DNA of 64,000 nucleotides from Prorocentrum cordatum (Eukaryota > Sar > Dinophyceae > Prorocentrales > Prorocentraceae): contig CAUYUJ010008546.1 in assembly GCA_963575745.1 (NCBI GenBank), positions 1 through 64,000 of the forward strand. Direction: 5' to 3'. Below are positions 24,086 to 34,944 of the stretch, in pieces. The translations under genes were made by a program, and so were the position numbers. Under the pieces are notes generated by a model. The model saw only the letters and a program-made list of their open reading frames with translations, did no database searches and was not told the DNA's origin. Each line of letters starts with the position of its first letter. Positions within the stretch are counted from its first letter, which is position 1.

Positions 24086-25980
24086 GTGGGATCCTGCGAC
24101 TGGTTAGTCCCCCTTCCAGAGCCCGAGCCAGCGTTCGAGGACGAGATGATCGGGCCCGACTGGCAGGTACTTTCGGGTCGGCGGGCGCCTCCAGGTGGCG
24201 CCGCCGGGGCTGCAGCCGACGTGGGCGCGGCGCGCCTGCAGGACGCGGCCTCGGCCGCCGCGCAGCGTGCCTCCGCGGCCGCCCCCGCTGCCGAGTCCGC
24301 GGCGCCAGGTGGGCCCCCGGCTCGGGCTCGCGCCCTTTCCGATTCGGCCGGCAGCGTCGACAGCGGCACGAGCGGCGCCCGCGGTGCCAGGGGGGCCCGG
24401 TGCTGCGCGTCGCGGTCGCCTCGGCCCGCGAGATGATGGCCTGGTTCGATGCCAGCAACCGCGCGTCGGCATTCGAAACCTTGGGAGGGCCGCCGCCCGG
24501 CACCTCGCCAGGAGGCGCCCGTCCGGCCGCCGCTCGCGCCGCTGCCGCTGGCGCCAGGCCCGCGCGCCTGCAGGTGATGGCCCAGCCGCGCGCCGGCGCA
24601 GACGAGCAGGCCGCGGCGGCTTGGGCTATGCGCGCCGCCGGCACGCCGCTCGCGCACTTGGGCAGCCAGTGTGCCTGGCCGGCGCCGCGCCCCTGGGCGC
24701 CGCCCCGCCGTCGCGGCCGCCGGCGCGCGCCGGCGCCCCGGGCGGGGGGCGTGATGCCGCTGGCCGCGACGCAGGTGGCCCAGGCGCGGGCCAACTAGCG
24801 CCACGGCGCGTCGCTGCCCGACGTCGCCGAGGGCGAGGTGCGCAGGTCGCCCGAGGGCATCGTGTCCTGACGCCAAGGCCAGCGTCGCTGCGCCGGCCCT
24901 CGCGCTGGCGGCCGCGGCGCCCGCTGCCCCTCCGCCTCGGGCCGGCGCCTCGCCGGCGGAGCTGGCGGCGCACTGGGCCGCCGTGGCCGCGCTGCAGCGG
25001 ATGCCGCCTGGCGGCGAGCCCGACGCGCTGGCCGACCTGCTGCAGCTGGGCCTCGACGACGGGTCTGACGCTTCTGGCTGGATGCCCGGGGCCCGCGGCG
25101 CGGCCAGCGTGCCCGACAGCGTGGGGCAGGGGGCAGGCCCTCGCCGGGCCCACCGACGACCTGGGCCCGCGTGTGCGCAGCATGGTCTAGTTCGTGCTGC
25201 GGACGGGCACGATCAACAGTGCCGACCGGACGGCGACCCACCTCGGCAACGGCCTCGCCTGCGTGGCGGACCTGATGGGCCGCGGGCCGCGCGAGATGGC
25301 CGAGGCGGTCGCCCGCCTGCTCTTGGCGGCGCGTGGGCAGTTCCAGCGGGCAGCGGCCAGTGGCAGCTGGCCTGGCTGCTGACGCATCTGCCGGAGCCGC
25401 CCTGGGCCCAGATGGCGTCCGGCAGGGGCGCTCGGTCGACGGCCTCTGCCCTTTCGGGCATCGGGGCCGATGTCGGCGACGGCCGCGATGGCCTGCGCCA
25501 AGGACGCGGCGATGTTCGGCGGAAGCTCGGCGACGTTCGCGGCGGGGCCAAGAAGGGCGACGAGGGGCAGCGGCCGCCCAGGGCTACCCCCCGCGGAGGC
25601 AGGGGCGGCAAGAAGGGCGGCGACGGGAAGGAGGCGCCGGCCTCCTGGCGGACCTCGAGGCGGGGCGGCCGCGAGCGCGGATCGGGATGGTTCGCCGCCT
25701 CCTGTGGTCCATGACCAGTCTGGCCTTCTCCGGCGCGCTGTCGGAGTCCCAGGCGCGTGCCTCCTTGAAGGTGTTCCCGATCTCGCCGCCGTTCCCGTGG
25801 ACCGTCGGCGCCCGGCGCCCCTCCGCGCGCTGGCTTTCGCTGCAGGGGGCGCTGGGAGCGGCGGCGGATGGCCGGACTGCTTGTTCATTCCGTGGTCGTC
25901 GCTTGCTCCTTCCTATAGCGCTGCGCTCGCAGCGCTGGCGCCCGGCGTCGTGCCGGGCGGGGGTGGGCTTGTGTGAGGTG
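24086..25980 (+). pseudogene. Broken continuation of the gag-like region
   Basis: Consecutive plus-strand segments in changing frames look like one decayed protein. 24,086-24,436 carries an LPEPEPAFEDEMIGPDWQV motif. 24,400-24,798 carries AREMMAWFDASNRASAFETLG. 24,983-25,190 carries DALADLLQLGLDDG, and a segment near 25,215-25,420 ends in HLPEPPWAQM. Each is cut by a stop or frameshift. Ala/Arg/Pro-rich low-complexity linkers join them. I recognise the style from dinoflagellate YR elements, not from a named family, so function is unassigned. Confidence 0.35.
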
Positions 25981-26289
25981 CAGCGTGGTGGGTTGCTTCG
26001 CTTACTCACCCATGCGAAGCAGTGGCGCCGCGCGCCCTGCCAAATGAGCGGCCGCGGCAAGGTGGAGCTACGGGGGCTTCTCAAAGTCGGTCTGCAACTG
26101 CGAGGGGCCGAGCCGGGGCGGCAGGTGCGGGCTCTCCCTGCCCTCTCGCGGTCGTGCCGTTCCTGGCCGGCCGCGCGACCTTTCGCGAGCGTGAGGCTCG
26201 CTTCGACCCCGTCCTCCACTTCCCAGTCGTCGGGCGGTGGCCCACCTGGGCCCGGCGCTGGTGGAACGAGATGTGACGCTGGATCACGG

Positions 26290-26511
26290 GCTGCAGCCGG
26301 CGCGCCAGGCTGAGGGGGGGTGGTTTAGATCGCGGCTTTCGCGTCCGACCTCGATCAGTCGCGCGAGCTACAGTCCTCGCGAAGCCCGAGGAGGCGAACG
26401 CGGCCTGGGGGTGCAAGGTCGCCCCCGTGTTCCGGGACCAGCGCCGCGACCGCATGGCATGGGCAGGCGCGTCAGGAACGCCGCGGAGCACGCCGTGCAG
26501 TCCGGCAGCCA
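26290..26511 (+). pseudogene. N-terminal remnant of a reverse-transcriptase region
   Basis: The stretch before the inserted transposon can be read in two adjacent frames as WGCKVAPVFRDQRRDRMAW followed by RNAAEHAVQSG. It resembles the segment that leads into the RT fingers in dinoflagellate YR retroelements. The reading stops at the left inverted repeat of the DNA transposon. No palm motif (xxDD) is found on either side, so the RT core appears deleted. The similarity is remembered, not computed. Confidence 0.3.
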
Positions 26512-26560
26512 CCCTGGGGGCCCGTTGCCCTTAAATTTAAACGTTGGTGTTGTATCCGTT
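26512..26560 (+). repeat. Left terminal inverted repeat
   Basis: Begins CCCTGGGGGCCCGTTGCCC and ends GTTGTATCCGTT. Reverse complement of 35,790-35,838 except for one A/T difference. Confidence 0.9.
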
Positions 26561-27287
26561 TAAACAAGGGTGTATCAGTTAATATAAGAGTTGATTCCCT
26601 CTAGCCATTATGGATGGCCTAAAAACCGAAAAACACGCCTACTGCATCTAATCAACTAACATTCACTACACACTATGAGAACAAAAACACATTCGGGCAT
26701 ACCACGTTGATAGTTCGGCATCGGGGGGGGGGGGGGTACGTTCGCATGATGGTGGTTTTCTGTGTCGCGCGCACGCAATATGCACTTATCACGGCACTGC
26801 GTTTTTTCTCAGTAACTTGAGGGTGGCGCAAGTACCGAGCACGTTGCGCATGCATGCAGCTGGGCAGTCAAGAGCAAGTGCAGGCAGGCTGACTGAACTG
26901 ACTGGTCCGACTGAACTGAAGCAGTGCTTGTAGGTTGGAATTTCGACAATGGGTGTCCTAAGCGACCTTCCGATTTATCTCAAGTTCTCCCAAATCCAAA
27001 AACGTGCCCACCATCTTTTGTGTGCGTTCTACATATGCTCCCTGCTCGTGGGTCACGCATCCAGCTTACACGGGCGATCGGTATTTGTAGTCGTGCCACG
27101 TTTTTGCGCGAGGGCCTCGAGTTCGAATGGGGGAACGCTTGGCTGGAGATAACCCAAATTGGCGGATTTAGTTTGGTGTTCTTTTTGTCCTACCAGGGGC
27201 CTTCAGATAAGCTGCGTCTGACGGTCCGTAAACATTTTGGCTTGAGCGGTGTCGAATTCCACCTCGGACAGCAGACGCTTGCGAACG
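26561..27287. other. Subterminal non-coding DNA of the transposon
   Basis: AT-richer than the flanks and probably the 5' untranslated and regulatory part upstream of the first ORF. A G12 run lies at 26,725-26,736. ACTGAACTGACTGGTCCGACTGAACTGAA near 26,892-26,920 is a short internal repeat. Confidence 0.45.
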
Positions 27288-28670
27288 ATGAGCGGAGATG
27301 ACCAGCCCACGAAGCGTGTGACCTTCCAGGGGGCTGCGCAGGACATCGTCGATGCAATCGGAAGCCAATGCACGTCGCGGGATTGGCTGCCCGAGTTCGC
27401 CGCTAAGAGCTTGCAGCCCGCCGGGAAGAAGTTCTGGGCCACGCTGTGCCCGTTGTGCAAGATGCAGCCAAACATGTCCTTCCAGAAGCGCAAGGTCATG
27501 GACGCGATGCAGGAGATCTTGAATGCACAGCGTTCCAAATGGCCTTCAGATCTCAACGCGGAGCACGAGAAGCAGTGGGTCGAGTTGCACGCCCAGCGCC
27601 TGCGTCCCATGTGCATGGAGTTCGGCCAACGGCTTTCGAAAGAAGTGAAATGGGCCCGTGACCTTGTTGATCGCGACGACCCCGACGCAGGACACGGGGA
27701 TTCTCACGGTGGCGATGGCGAAGACGACGAACACGGAGACGCCGACCAGGAGCAGCAATCAGACGAGGACGATCCCGAGGGGAAGGAGGGGGAGAAGGAG
27801 GAGAACGCTGAGGACGCACCTGACGACTCGTATGAGGAAGAGAATGTGGCCTTCAAGAAGAAGCAGGATTCGGAGGACTCCCAGCTCCCCCTTGGCGGAT
27901 CGCCTCGGCGCAACTTCTTCTACGGCTACTGCCCCGAGATGAAGAAGGCGTGGAGGGCCGACGCGAAGAAGCCCCTGAAGAAAACGTTCACCGAGCTGTT
28001 CGAGAAAAGCGAGATGGACCCCACCGAGTCCCCGTTCGCGCAGTGGGGCAAGGAAGCCGTCAGGATCCACGGCATCACAGTGGCAGAGCTGCGCGAGATG
28101 AAGAAGATCGACGTAGAGAAGAAGAAGGGAGGGAAATTGTGGACTGGCAGCGACGACAACGGCAGGGACATCAGCGTGATGAAGACTATGAAGGCTGGAA
28201 AGGTCATGTACTTAATATTCCGCACCGACGCTGACAAGAAGGATGGGAAGGAGCAGATCTTGCAGATCTCGTCCAAGAAGCTCGTGGACGTTCTCGGCGC
28301 AGAGGTTGGCATCACGAAGACGCTCAACGTCGCGACGGACCTGGCGGGCAGCATCATGAAGGGCGGGATCCAGGACACGAAAGAAGCTCGTTCTCTTGCA
28401 CGCGACAGCGCGCTCGAGGCGGATATCGGGAAATATGGAGATGCTGGCCCGAGCGCGGGGACTCCCGTGATGAAGAGGCCTGCGGCTGCGCCTTCGGACT
28501 CGTCGGTGCTGAAGCTGCGCAAGACGGCGGCGGAGGTGCGCCAGGGCAAGGACGACGACGACCTCGACAAGGGCACCGCGGCGGCCAGCGGCTCGGGCGG
28601 TGTCGGTGACAACTTCAACTTCGGCGGCTGGATTTCGGACGATGCCGACGGTGACCAATACGACCTTTGA
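27288..28670 (+). CDS. Transposon accessory protein 1, acidic, nuclear-type
   Basis: Intact 460-codon gene; I chose ATG 27,288 as the first in-frame ATG. Residues 54-57 form a CPLC pair. Residues ~128-195 are strongly acidic (Asp/Glu/His-rich). Residues ~210-330 alternate basic and hydrophobic segments (FFYGYCPEMKKAW, WGKEAVRIHGITVAELREMKK). A KRPAAA motif at ~396-401 and a basic C-terminal part suggest nuclear targeting; KRPA(A) motifs are common in dinoflagellate proteins. No catalytic domain is recognised. It lies upstream of a second accessory gene and the transposase on the same strand, so a role in transposition such as DNA binding or complex assembly is plausible but inferred. Its balanced composition and lack of breaks contrast with the decayed genes around the transposon. 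Confidence 0.65.
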   Translation: MSGDDQPTKRVTFQGAAQDIVDAIGSQCTSRDWLPEFAAKSLQPAGKKFWATLCPLCKMQPNMSFQKRKVMDAMQEILNAQRSKWPSDLNAEHEKQWVELHAQRLRPMCMEFGQRLSKEVKWARDLVDRDDPDAGHGDSHGGDGEDDEHGDADQEQQSDEDDPEGKEGEKEENAEDAPDDSYEEENVAFKKKQDSEDSQLPLGGSPRRNFFYGYCPEMKKAWRADAKKPLKKTFTELFEKSEMDPTESPFAQWGKEAVRIHGITVAELREMKKIDVEKKKGGKLWTGSDDNGRDISVMKTMKAGKVMYLIFRTDADKKDGKEQILQISSKKLVDVLGAEVGITKTLNVATDLAGSIMKGGIQDTKEARSLARDSALEADIGKYGDAGPSAGTPVMKRPAAAPSDSSVLKLRKTAAEVRQGKDDDDLDKGTAAASGSGGVGDNFNFGGWISDDADGDQYDL

Positions 28671-29529
28671 GAACGACCTGGCTGCAAGGCTGGCCAGTTT
28701 ACGAGGCGCTGAACGCGCTCCTCGAGCCTGCTGTTACTGTCCAACATCAGCTGAAAAAATACAGAGTGCCCGTGCACGGCCCTGCAAGGGGCCAGAGACT
28801 GAGAAAGAGAACCGAAAATCGCAGAAGGCCCGAAGAGGCCACCCCAAGAGGGCTCCAGAGGCCACCAATTAAGCCCCCCAGGAAACCCACCGTGGGCCCA
28901 ACATCGCTACCTCCCACGGTGCCCCAGTAAGGCCTCCAAGAGACCCCCCAAGTAGTTCCAAGCGAAAAAACAGCGAACATCCAAGACACCTCTGATCCAC
29001 AACCCAGTGATCCCACGCGAGGCGGAAACAAACACCACGGCAAATCACACATGCCCGTCCGTCCTGCGTCTGGGGGGAGGGGTCGACGGAATATCGCCAG
29101 CCTCTTGAAGATCGTCAGAGGTAGGAAGAGTAGGAGGAGGAGAGAGGAGGAGGAGGATGATGGTGAGGAGGAGGAGGAGGAGGAGGAGGAGGAGGAGGAG
29201 GAGGAGGAAGAGGAGGAAGGGGAAGGCGCGGGGGGAAGGGGCGACTGTCGAATCGAGGGCAGATCCATGAAGAATACTATTGAGGAGATGGTCTCGGTCG
29301 GTGGTCGCACGACGGCCGTTTTCGGAGGGTACCCCTACTCTTCCTCATTCTCGGCCTCCATCCATCTCCTCCTCCTCCTCCTCCTGTTCCTCCCCCTCCT
29401 CCTCCTCGTACTCGTCTTCGCATTCCCCCTATCCTCCTGCTCTTCCCGCTCCTGATCCCCCCGCTATTCCCCCTGCTGCCCCTCCTTCTCCCCCTCCCCC
29501 TCCGCATCAGTCCCCCGTCCGTTCTTGCC
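28671..29529. other. Spacer with CCCAAGAGG words and facing GAG/CTC tracts
   Basis: 28,820-28,990 carries GAGGCCACCCCAAGAGG-type words. 29,120-29,220 is a GAGGAG array, and 29,360-29,520 is the pyrimidine-rich opposite (CTCCTC). They could pair as a hairpin. No gene recognised. Confidence 0.5.
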
Positions 29530-30972
29530 ATGTTTTGGCACAGCCTTGCTCTGGCATTGTTGCGCTTTCAGCAAGCGCCTCCAGCGTCCGCCGCACCGCT
29601 CGCGCATCGTTCGATGTCGGCGGATGCCGCGGCCTCAGATGCGAAGGCTGAGCTGCCCTACGAAATATCAGACCCAGCCCCCCAGATTGCTGAGCAGACG
29701 GCCAAGGAGGTTGGGTCTGCGTACGATAAGCTGGTCAAGGCCGCCCTCGATGCCACGACCGTCGAGTGCGACGCTGCGAACGCTGAGAAGATGGGCATGC
29801 AGTGCGAGAAGGCCGTCAGGGATGCGACGATTGGAGACGGGGAACCTCCAGCTGAAGATGGTGACGCGGATGCAGAGCTCGATGGAGATCCTAGCAAGGA
29901 CGAGATCGCGCTCGCTGATGTGCTGGCCAGGGGCTCCTTCGACCTTCGTGCTTCTCGCGTCGGGCGGCTTTGGGCGCACGGCAAAAAGTTGAATAAGCAG
30001 CTGGAGGCGGACTACAATGCAGTGGGGAAGGCGTGCGACAAGCAGCGCGCCTTCAGGATGAATTGGGCCAAGACGAAGCTGGAGAGCCTCAAGGTTGAGC
30101 GCTGCAAGACGCGCGATCAGACCATTGACGCGGGCATGAGCGGCGAGTATTTGAGTTTCTACAAGACGTGGGAGGCGGAAGGCCTCGACCAAGCTGGACT
30201 GGAAGCGACCAAGCACTTCTGGGCGAGCGCGGTCGAGCTGTGGAAGCAAAAGAAGACGGTCCATGGCAAGCCCCGCCTGAAGTTCAGCCGCAGGACGAAG
30301 CGTCTCTACGTCCTGTACTTGAAGGAGCACGTCGGCTTCAACGAACGCCAGACGTGGGGCGAGCGAGCGACTGAGCTCGTGCAGTCTGGGCGCCCAGAGC
30401 AGCTGGCGTCATCTGCCAGCGGCGGGCACCGCGCGGCCAGCGCAGTGCCTCCAGTGCCGCCTCCAGCCTCCGGGCCTGCGCCCGAGGAGCCGAAGCGGGG
30501 CCGCGCCGACGGCAGCGGCACTAGCAACAAGGGAGATAAGGGAGATAAGAAGAGACGCAGAGGGGATGCATATGCAGCTCCTGAGGATGGCGAGACGAAG
30601 AAGAAGCTCAAGACGCAGTCCGCTCGGGCAGAGAAGCTTCGCACCTCGCTCAGCAACGCTTCAACTTCGGCGGAGGACCTGATCAAGTCCATCTCGAAGG
30701 ACGAGAAGTGGAGCTGGGCGAACAATGAGCACACTCTTCTTGCTCTTCGGGAGGCTCGTAAGCAGATCACTGCTTTCAAGGAGTCGTCGCAGTTCTGGAA
30801 GGACTGGACGGTGGCTCAGAACTTCGCCTCGACGACTCTCAAGAAGTACACCGAGGACGAGGCCTTGGAGGAGTTGGGCCGCATCGCCGAGTTCGATAAG
30901 AAGATCCAGAGGCTGCAGAAGGAGGTCGCGACGCTGAAGCGCATGCACGCCGCTCGCCCTGACGAGCCTTGA
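29530..30972 (+). CDS. Transposon accessory protein 2, basic with C-terminal coiled coil
   Basis: Intact 480-codon frame. ATG 29,530 gives a short hydrophobic leader (SLALALL). ATG 29,614 gives MSADAAASDAKAE and may be the real start, because the remaining protein looks cytosolic or nuclear. Charged segments at ~150-230 (WAKTKLESLKVERCKTRDQ, YLSFYKTWEAEG) resemble a helical family that I associate with Plavaka-like elements in dinoflagellates. Residues ~285-350 form a Pro/Ala then Lys/Arg linker with a KKRRRG nuclear-localisation-like motif, and the last ~70 residues are a predicted coiled coil (FDKKIQRLQKEVATLKRM). No enzyme motif is visible. Position between accessory 1 and the transposase suggests a shared function in the element. 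Confidence 0.65.
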   Translation: MFWHSLALALLRFQQAPPASAAPLAHRSMSADAAASDAKAELPYEISDPAPQIAEQTAKEVGSAYDKLVKAALDATTVECDAANAEKMGMQCEKAVRDATIGDGEPPAEDGDADAELDGDPSKDEIALADVLARGSFDLRASRVGRLWAHGKKLNKQLEADYNAVGKACDKQRAFRMNWAKTKLESLKVERCKTRDQTIDAGMSGEYLSFYKTWEAEGLDQAGLEATKHFWASAVELWKQKKTVHGKPRLKFSRRTKRLYVLYLKEHVGFNERQTWGERATELVQSGRPEQLASSASGGHRAASAVPPVPPPASGPAPEEPKRGRADGSGTSNKGDKGDKKRRRGDAYAAPEDGETKKKLKTQSARAEKLRTSLSNASTSAEDLIKSISKDEKWSWANNEHTLLALREARKQITAFKESSQFWKDWTVAQNFASTTLKKYTEDEALEELGRIAEFDKKIQRLQKEVATLKRMHAARPDEP

Positions 30973-31953
30973 GTGAGATTTGGTCACCCGCTGGGGCAGA
31001 AGTGTGCCCACGAGACACTATTGACGTAGTGTCGTTCGATTCTTGCTTCTTCGAAGGGTTTGTAAGGTATGATCTAAGATTTCAGGTTGGTTTCCTGGTC
31101 TGGACGTGCGCGAGCCCAAAAACCAGCGAGTGAAACTCGAGTGAAACTCAGTGAAACTCCTCCGAGTGAAACTCAGATGAAACTATGATTTTGTGAGGAT
31201 GTATCAGGCGAAACGCTGATCCCAAGGAGTTTCACTTTGAGTTTCATCGGAGTGAAACTCCAGTGAAACTCAGTGAAACTCTGAAGGACCCTTGGAAACC
31301 AACAAATCATGAGTTTTTTGTTTGGGAGCTGAGAGGTCATGGCGCCAGGGCAGGCACTGAGATAAAATGCAGAATCGAATCGGTTGCACGCTGTGGCGAG
31401 GGGCTGACGAGATAGGGGAGCCTCGTCTGAGTTCGTATCATGTACTCTGCGTTGTGTCACGCTATCTGGATGTGCTGGTTTTGACCAAGCAAACCATCTC
31501 GCTCATTCTCGTGCGTCCTGTTCCTCCTCCTACTCCTTGCCGCCGCCCCTCTCCTACTCGCATGCCTCCCCTTCGCGCTCTCCGCCGCTCCACCTCCGTT
31601 TCTTGACGCCCTTGGAGGCCGTGGGCGGTTCCGAGCCGTGTAACCAGACTTCGTCATCTCGTCTGCAATGGCTCGGCCCCCAAGGGCGGGAGGGCGAGGA
31701 AACGGACACCAACAACAGCAGCCATGGCAACAAACATCACCGTGAGAGCGCCCGCAAACGCAGCAACAGCTACAGCAACGCCAACAGCAGCGACATCAAC
31801 AATAACGATCAAACGCACTGCGAGTTCGGCCCCATCCTCTGATTATCGTTAGCTGGGGCGCTTCGAAACTTGGGGTAGACAAAATCAGCGCAAACCGTCC
31901 GTGGAATATTTTGGCCCAAGCTTGTCAGGCCACTTCGCGTCGTGCGATCTTCT
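30973..31953. other. Intergenic region of the transposon
   Basis: Separates accessory gene 2 from the transposase. Contains the GAGTGAAACTC cluster (31,126-31,290), then CT-rich sequence near 31,520-31,600 and CAACA/CAGCAAC-rich sequence near 31,710-31,800. No gene recognised. Confidence 0.5.
31126..31290. repeat. Cluster of GAGTGAAACTC words in both orientations
   Basis: About eight AGTGAAACT(C) words occur in two groups, with two inverted GAGTTTCA words between them. Each GAGT-GAA-ACTC unit is a small hairpin. A repeated, invertible word inside a transposon suggests protein-binding sites, but this cluster is internal, not subterminal. Confidence 0.8.
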
Positions 31954-33432
31954 ATGCCAGACCCTTGGAGCCACGATCCCTGGTCTGACGCAGTTGCTGC
32001 ATTGGGTTTCGACAGCGGCGATGATTCATACGAGCCTTCGTTGAGTAACATTTCGGCTGAGGAGGCATCTGAAGAACTTGCTAACTACATAATTCACCTC
32101 AAGCGAACTGCTGTGATCAGCGCAAAGCAAGCTTGTGTCATATCCTTCTGGGCCAAGGCAGCAGGGCTCAAAGGCACAGTTGAGAGGCTAGCAGTTCCTC
32201 CTGATGGCTCTCATTTTTCACGGACGTTTGACAGAGCAACGAGCGTCGACATGGATGAGGCCGCACAACGCTACGAAGTGAACATGCCTGTTTATCGTCG
32301 TGCCGATCACAGTCAAGGCAACGAGTGGGTACCGATCGTTCTGCCTCTCGATGTCGTGCGGTCTGAAGTTGAAGCTGATCCAAACCTGCCAGAGAAGCTG
32401 GACGAAGCTCGCCAATTGGGCAAGCTACCCGAGAAGTATTCCCGCCACACCGCAGTGCTTAACGCGCCGGAAGGCGTCCCCGTATATCCGTACACCCTGT
32501 ATTTCGACGGCGTGCCCTTGACGCGGCACGATGGGGCCCTGTGTTGCTACATGGTCAACATGCTTGCAGAGGTCCCTGCTTTAGTTGGTATTCTGAGAAA
32601 GTCTGAAATGTGCGCATGTGGGTGCAGATCGTGGTGCACTGTCTTTTGCTTCCTTCAAGCACTTGGGTGGGGCGTCGAACTCGGGGCTACTGGAGAGGAG
32701 CCGACCAGGCGGCACGATGGTTTGCCCTGGCGCCCTAGCGACGCTGGCCGCGATGAGAGGTCGGGAGAAGCACTGCCCTGGAGGCTAGCCATCGTGCACC
32801 TGAAAGGCGATTTGATGGAAAACACCTCCACTTTAGGCTTCCCCTCGACCTCATCAGGTGATAACCCTTGCCCCGGGTGCTGGAGTCGGCACTGCGACTG
32901 GGGGAACATTGCAGGTCTGAGTTCACTTGGTACGCCATGGCGCCTCAAGAGCTGGGCAGATTATTGTCATGCCTGTGCTAGATGCGAAATCAGAGTCACC
33001 ATCACGAACGACAACTTCCCCTACGTCAGAGCTGCCCTTGGATTTGACAAGCGTCCTGATGCTTCGCGGGGGTATGCACTCGTGAAGGATATCGAGGCGC
33101 TTGGCCTCCAGAGAGGCGACAGGCTTGAAGTGACAGATGGCATGGAACGGCATGAGCTATTCCATTCGAAGCCCCGCCCGTTCCAAGCCATATTCTGGAG
33201 ACGCTCCGAAGAGACAATGTGCAGAAGGCGAAACCCTTTGTTCTCCGAGCTGTCGGGTCCACTCCCTGGCGCGGCCATGGTTCCAGATCCCATGCGCGCG
33301 CTTTCCCTCGGAGTGTTTCAATTCTGGATTTCTTTGGTGTGGTTCGCATTGATGGGTGCAGACGTCTTTGGCCATAGCAACGTTGCGTCGACAGGCGAAG
33401 TGCGGAAGCAGATGTTTGTCCAGGAGGTGTAG
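31954..33432 (+). CDS. Plavaka/CACTA-like transposase, N-terminal part
   Basis: Frame of 492 codons; first in-frame ATG is 31,954. Order: N-terminal region; a YPYTLYFDGVPLTRHD block with Asp185, the probable first catalytic Asp; a Cys cluster CACGCRSWC (220-228); LPWRLAIVHLKGD with Asp286, the probable second catalytic residue; a TLGFPSTSSGDNPCPGC zinc-site-like segment; and a C-terminal hydrophobic region. I recognise this succession (DGV, CGCRGWC, RHDG, IKGD, TLGFP) from Plavaka-type KDZ/CACTA transposases of dinoflagellates. Transposases of this group cut and join the TIRs. The frame ends at a TAG at 33,430-33,432, and the family's remaining C-terminal region appears 300 bp downstream in another frame, so the gene is either split by an intron or broken. 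Confidence 0.65.
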   Translation: MPDPWSHDPWSDAVAALGFDSGDDSYEPSLSNISAEEASEELANYIIHLKRTAVISAKQACVISFWAKAAGLKGTVERLAVPPDGSHFSRTFDRATSVDMDEAAQRYEVNMPVYRRADHSQGNEWVPIVLPLDVVRSEVEADPNLPEKLDEARQLGKLPEKYSRHTAVLNAPEGVPVYPYTLYFDGVPLTRHDGALCCYMVNMLAEVPALVGILRKSEMCACGCRSWCTVFCFLQALGWGVELGATGEEPTRRHDGLPWRPSDAGRDERSGEALPWRLAIVHLKGDLMENTSTLGFPSTSSGDNPCPGCWSRHCDWGNIAGLSSLGTPWRLKSWADYCHACARCEIRVTITNDNFPYVRAALGFDKRPDASRGYALVKDIEALGLQRGDRLEVTDGMERHELFHSKPRPFQAIFWRRSEETMCRRRNPLFSELSGPLPGAAMVPDPMRALSLGVFQFWISLVWFALMGADVFGHSNVASTGEVRKQMFVQEV

Positions 33433-33727
33433 GGTAATTCAAAGAACAATAGCACAACACACTATACGTGTACAAGTATCATGTTCAGGCGATTGACATT
33501 GTGCAATAAATAATGCACGTTAGAGTGTCCAGGAGTGTGTGAGTGCGTCCGCGTGCATGGTGCGTACTGTGTGAACACACGTCTTGTGCTCGGTAACCCT
33601 CCCCGATTACATCCAATAACCCAGGAACGAGCGTGCGCATTCATGTATCTGCATTTCGGTAACCCAACAGGTTCGTGCAAGACTTTGGGAGTGGTATGGC
33701 ATCCAGCGTCGTTCGGGGAGAGAGGTC
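33433..33727. other. Gap between transposase parts, possible intron
   Basis: No homologous frame. CAG|GAGGTG at 33,420-33,428 and GCAG|GCAATAAC near 33,770 would fit a GA-AG intron, but I could not confirm that the joined protein is continuous. Confidence 0.25.
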
Positions 33728-34243
33728 GTGGCCCTCCAAAATCTTACTGTAAATATGATGGGCAGCAGTGCAGGCAATAACATGGGATTCCACGCAGCTG
33801 AAACACATTACGTTCTTGAGTTTACTCTGCACGTTTTGCTTGTTGAATTTCGACCGCGCCTCGAGCACGGCAGCAAATTGAAGGAGGCTGGGGATGCACT
33901 GTGGATGATCAGGGAGCTGTTGAGAGAGTGCCCTCGTGGCAATTTCACACCACAACAAACTCAATCGTTTGTGGATAGTTCACTCGTAGCAGTTCGGGTC
34001 ATGGACTATTTTGGGCTCGCTGCGAAACCTAAAGTGCACGACCTTTCCCATATGGCCCACATGTGTCTCGGAAGCGGCTCACCGTGCAGTTGGGCAGTCT
34101 GGTTCGAGGAAGGCCTGAACAGGTGGATTGCCAAAATATCTCGAGCTGCCCACCGGAGCGTTTGGCGCCGGAGGGCCCCGTGCGAATTCGAGCAGACATA
34201 CGGCTTGCAAGGCCGACTCGTGCGTCCGAGGAGAGGGTTTTGA
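33728..34243 (+). pseudogene. Plavaka/CACTA-like transposase, C-terminal part
   Basis: 171-codon frame with MGFHAAETHYVLEF, then PRLEHGSKLKEAGDALW, KPKVHDLSHMAHM and WFEEGLNRWIAKISRAAHRS. The KxHxxxHM plus W(F)xxExxN/GRW order is the usual end of Plavaka-type transposases, so this completes the protein begun at 31,954. It has no own start codon in a sensible place and is in a different frame, so it is an exon or a frame-shifted fragment. The Glu of AAET or of WFEEG could be the third catalytic residue; I cannot choose between them. Confidence 0.5.
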
Positions 34244-34316
34244 CGAGAGTTCGAGCCAGTGCTAACCAGGCAAAGCTAACAGCGGAGGGACACCCAGCAT
34301 CTTCATCACCAATCCA

Positions 34317-34909
34317 GAGGAGAAGGAGTAGGAGTAGGAGGAGGAGGAGGAGGAGGAGGAGGAGGAGGAGGAGGAGGAGGAGGAGGAGGAGGAGGAGGAG
34401 GAGGAGGAGGAGGAGGAGGAAGAGGAGGAAGCGGAGGAGGAGGAGAGGGGGAGGGGGAGGGGGAGGGGGACGGAGAGGAGGAAGCGGAGGAGGAGGAGGA
34501 GGAGGAGGAGGAGGAGGAGGGAAGAGAGGGAGGAGAAGGGGAAGAGGAGGAGGAGGAGGAGTAAGAGGAAGACGAAGAGGAGGAGGACGAGGAGGAGAGA
34601 AGGGAGATGGGGGAGGGGAACGGGGGAAAAGGGGGAGCAAAATATCTGTGCTTCCTCGGACGCCTCCTCCTCCCCCTCCCTCCTCCTCCCTCCTCCCTCC
34701 CTCCCTCCTCCTCCCTCCCCCTCCTCCTCCCCCCCCTCCCTCCTCCCCTCCTCCTCCCTCCTCCTCCCCCTCCTCCGTTTTCCTTCTCCTCCTCCCTCCT
34801 CCTCCTCCTCCCTCTTCCTCCTCTCCTCCTCCTCCTCCTCTTCCTCCTCCTCCTCCTCCTCTTCCCCCATCCTTCCTCCTCGTCCTCCATCTCCTCCTCT
34901 TCCTCTCCC

Positions 34910-34944
<35 letters not shown>

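Noticed and set aside
26512-26560. TIR pair interpreted as an inverted duplication of the retroelement itself
   Set aside because: Identity stops sharply at both outer edges (26,511 and 35,839), and the flanks are different parts of the YR element, so a separate inserted transposon fits better.
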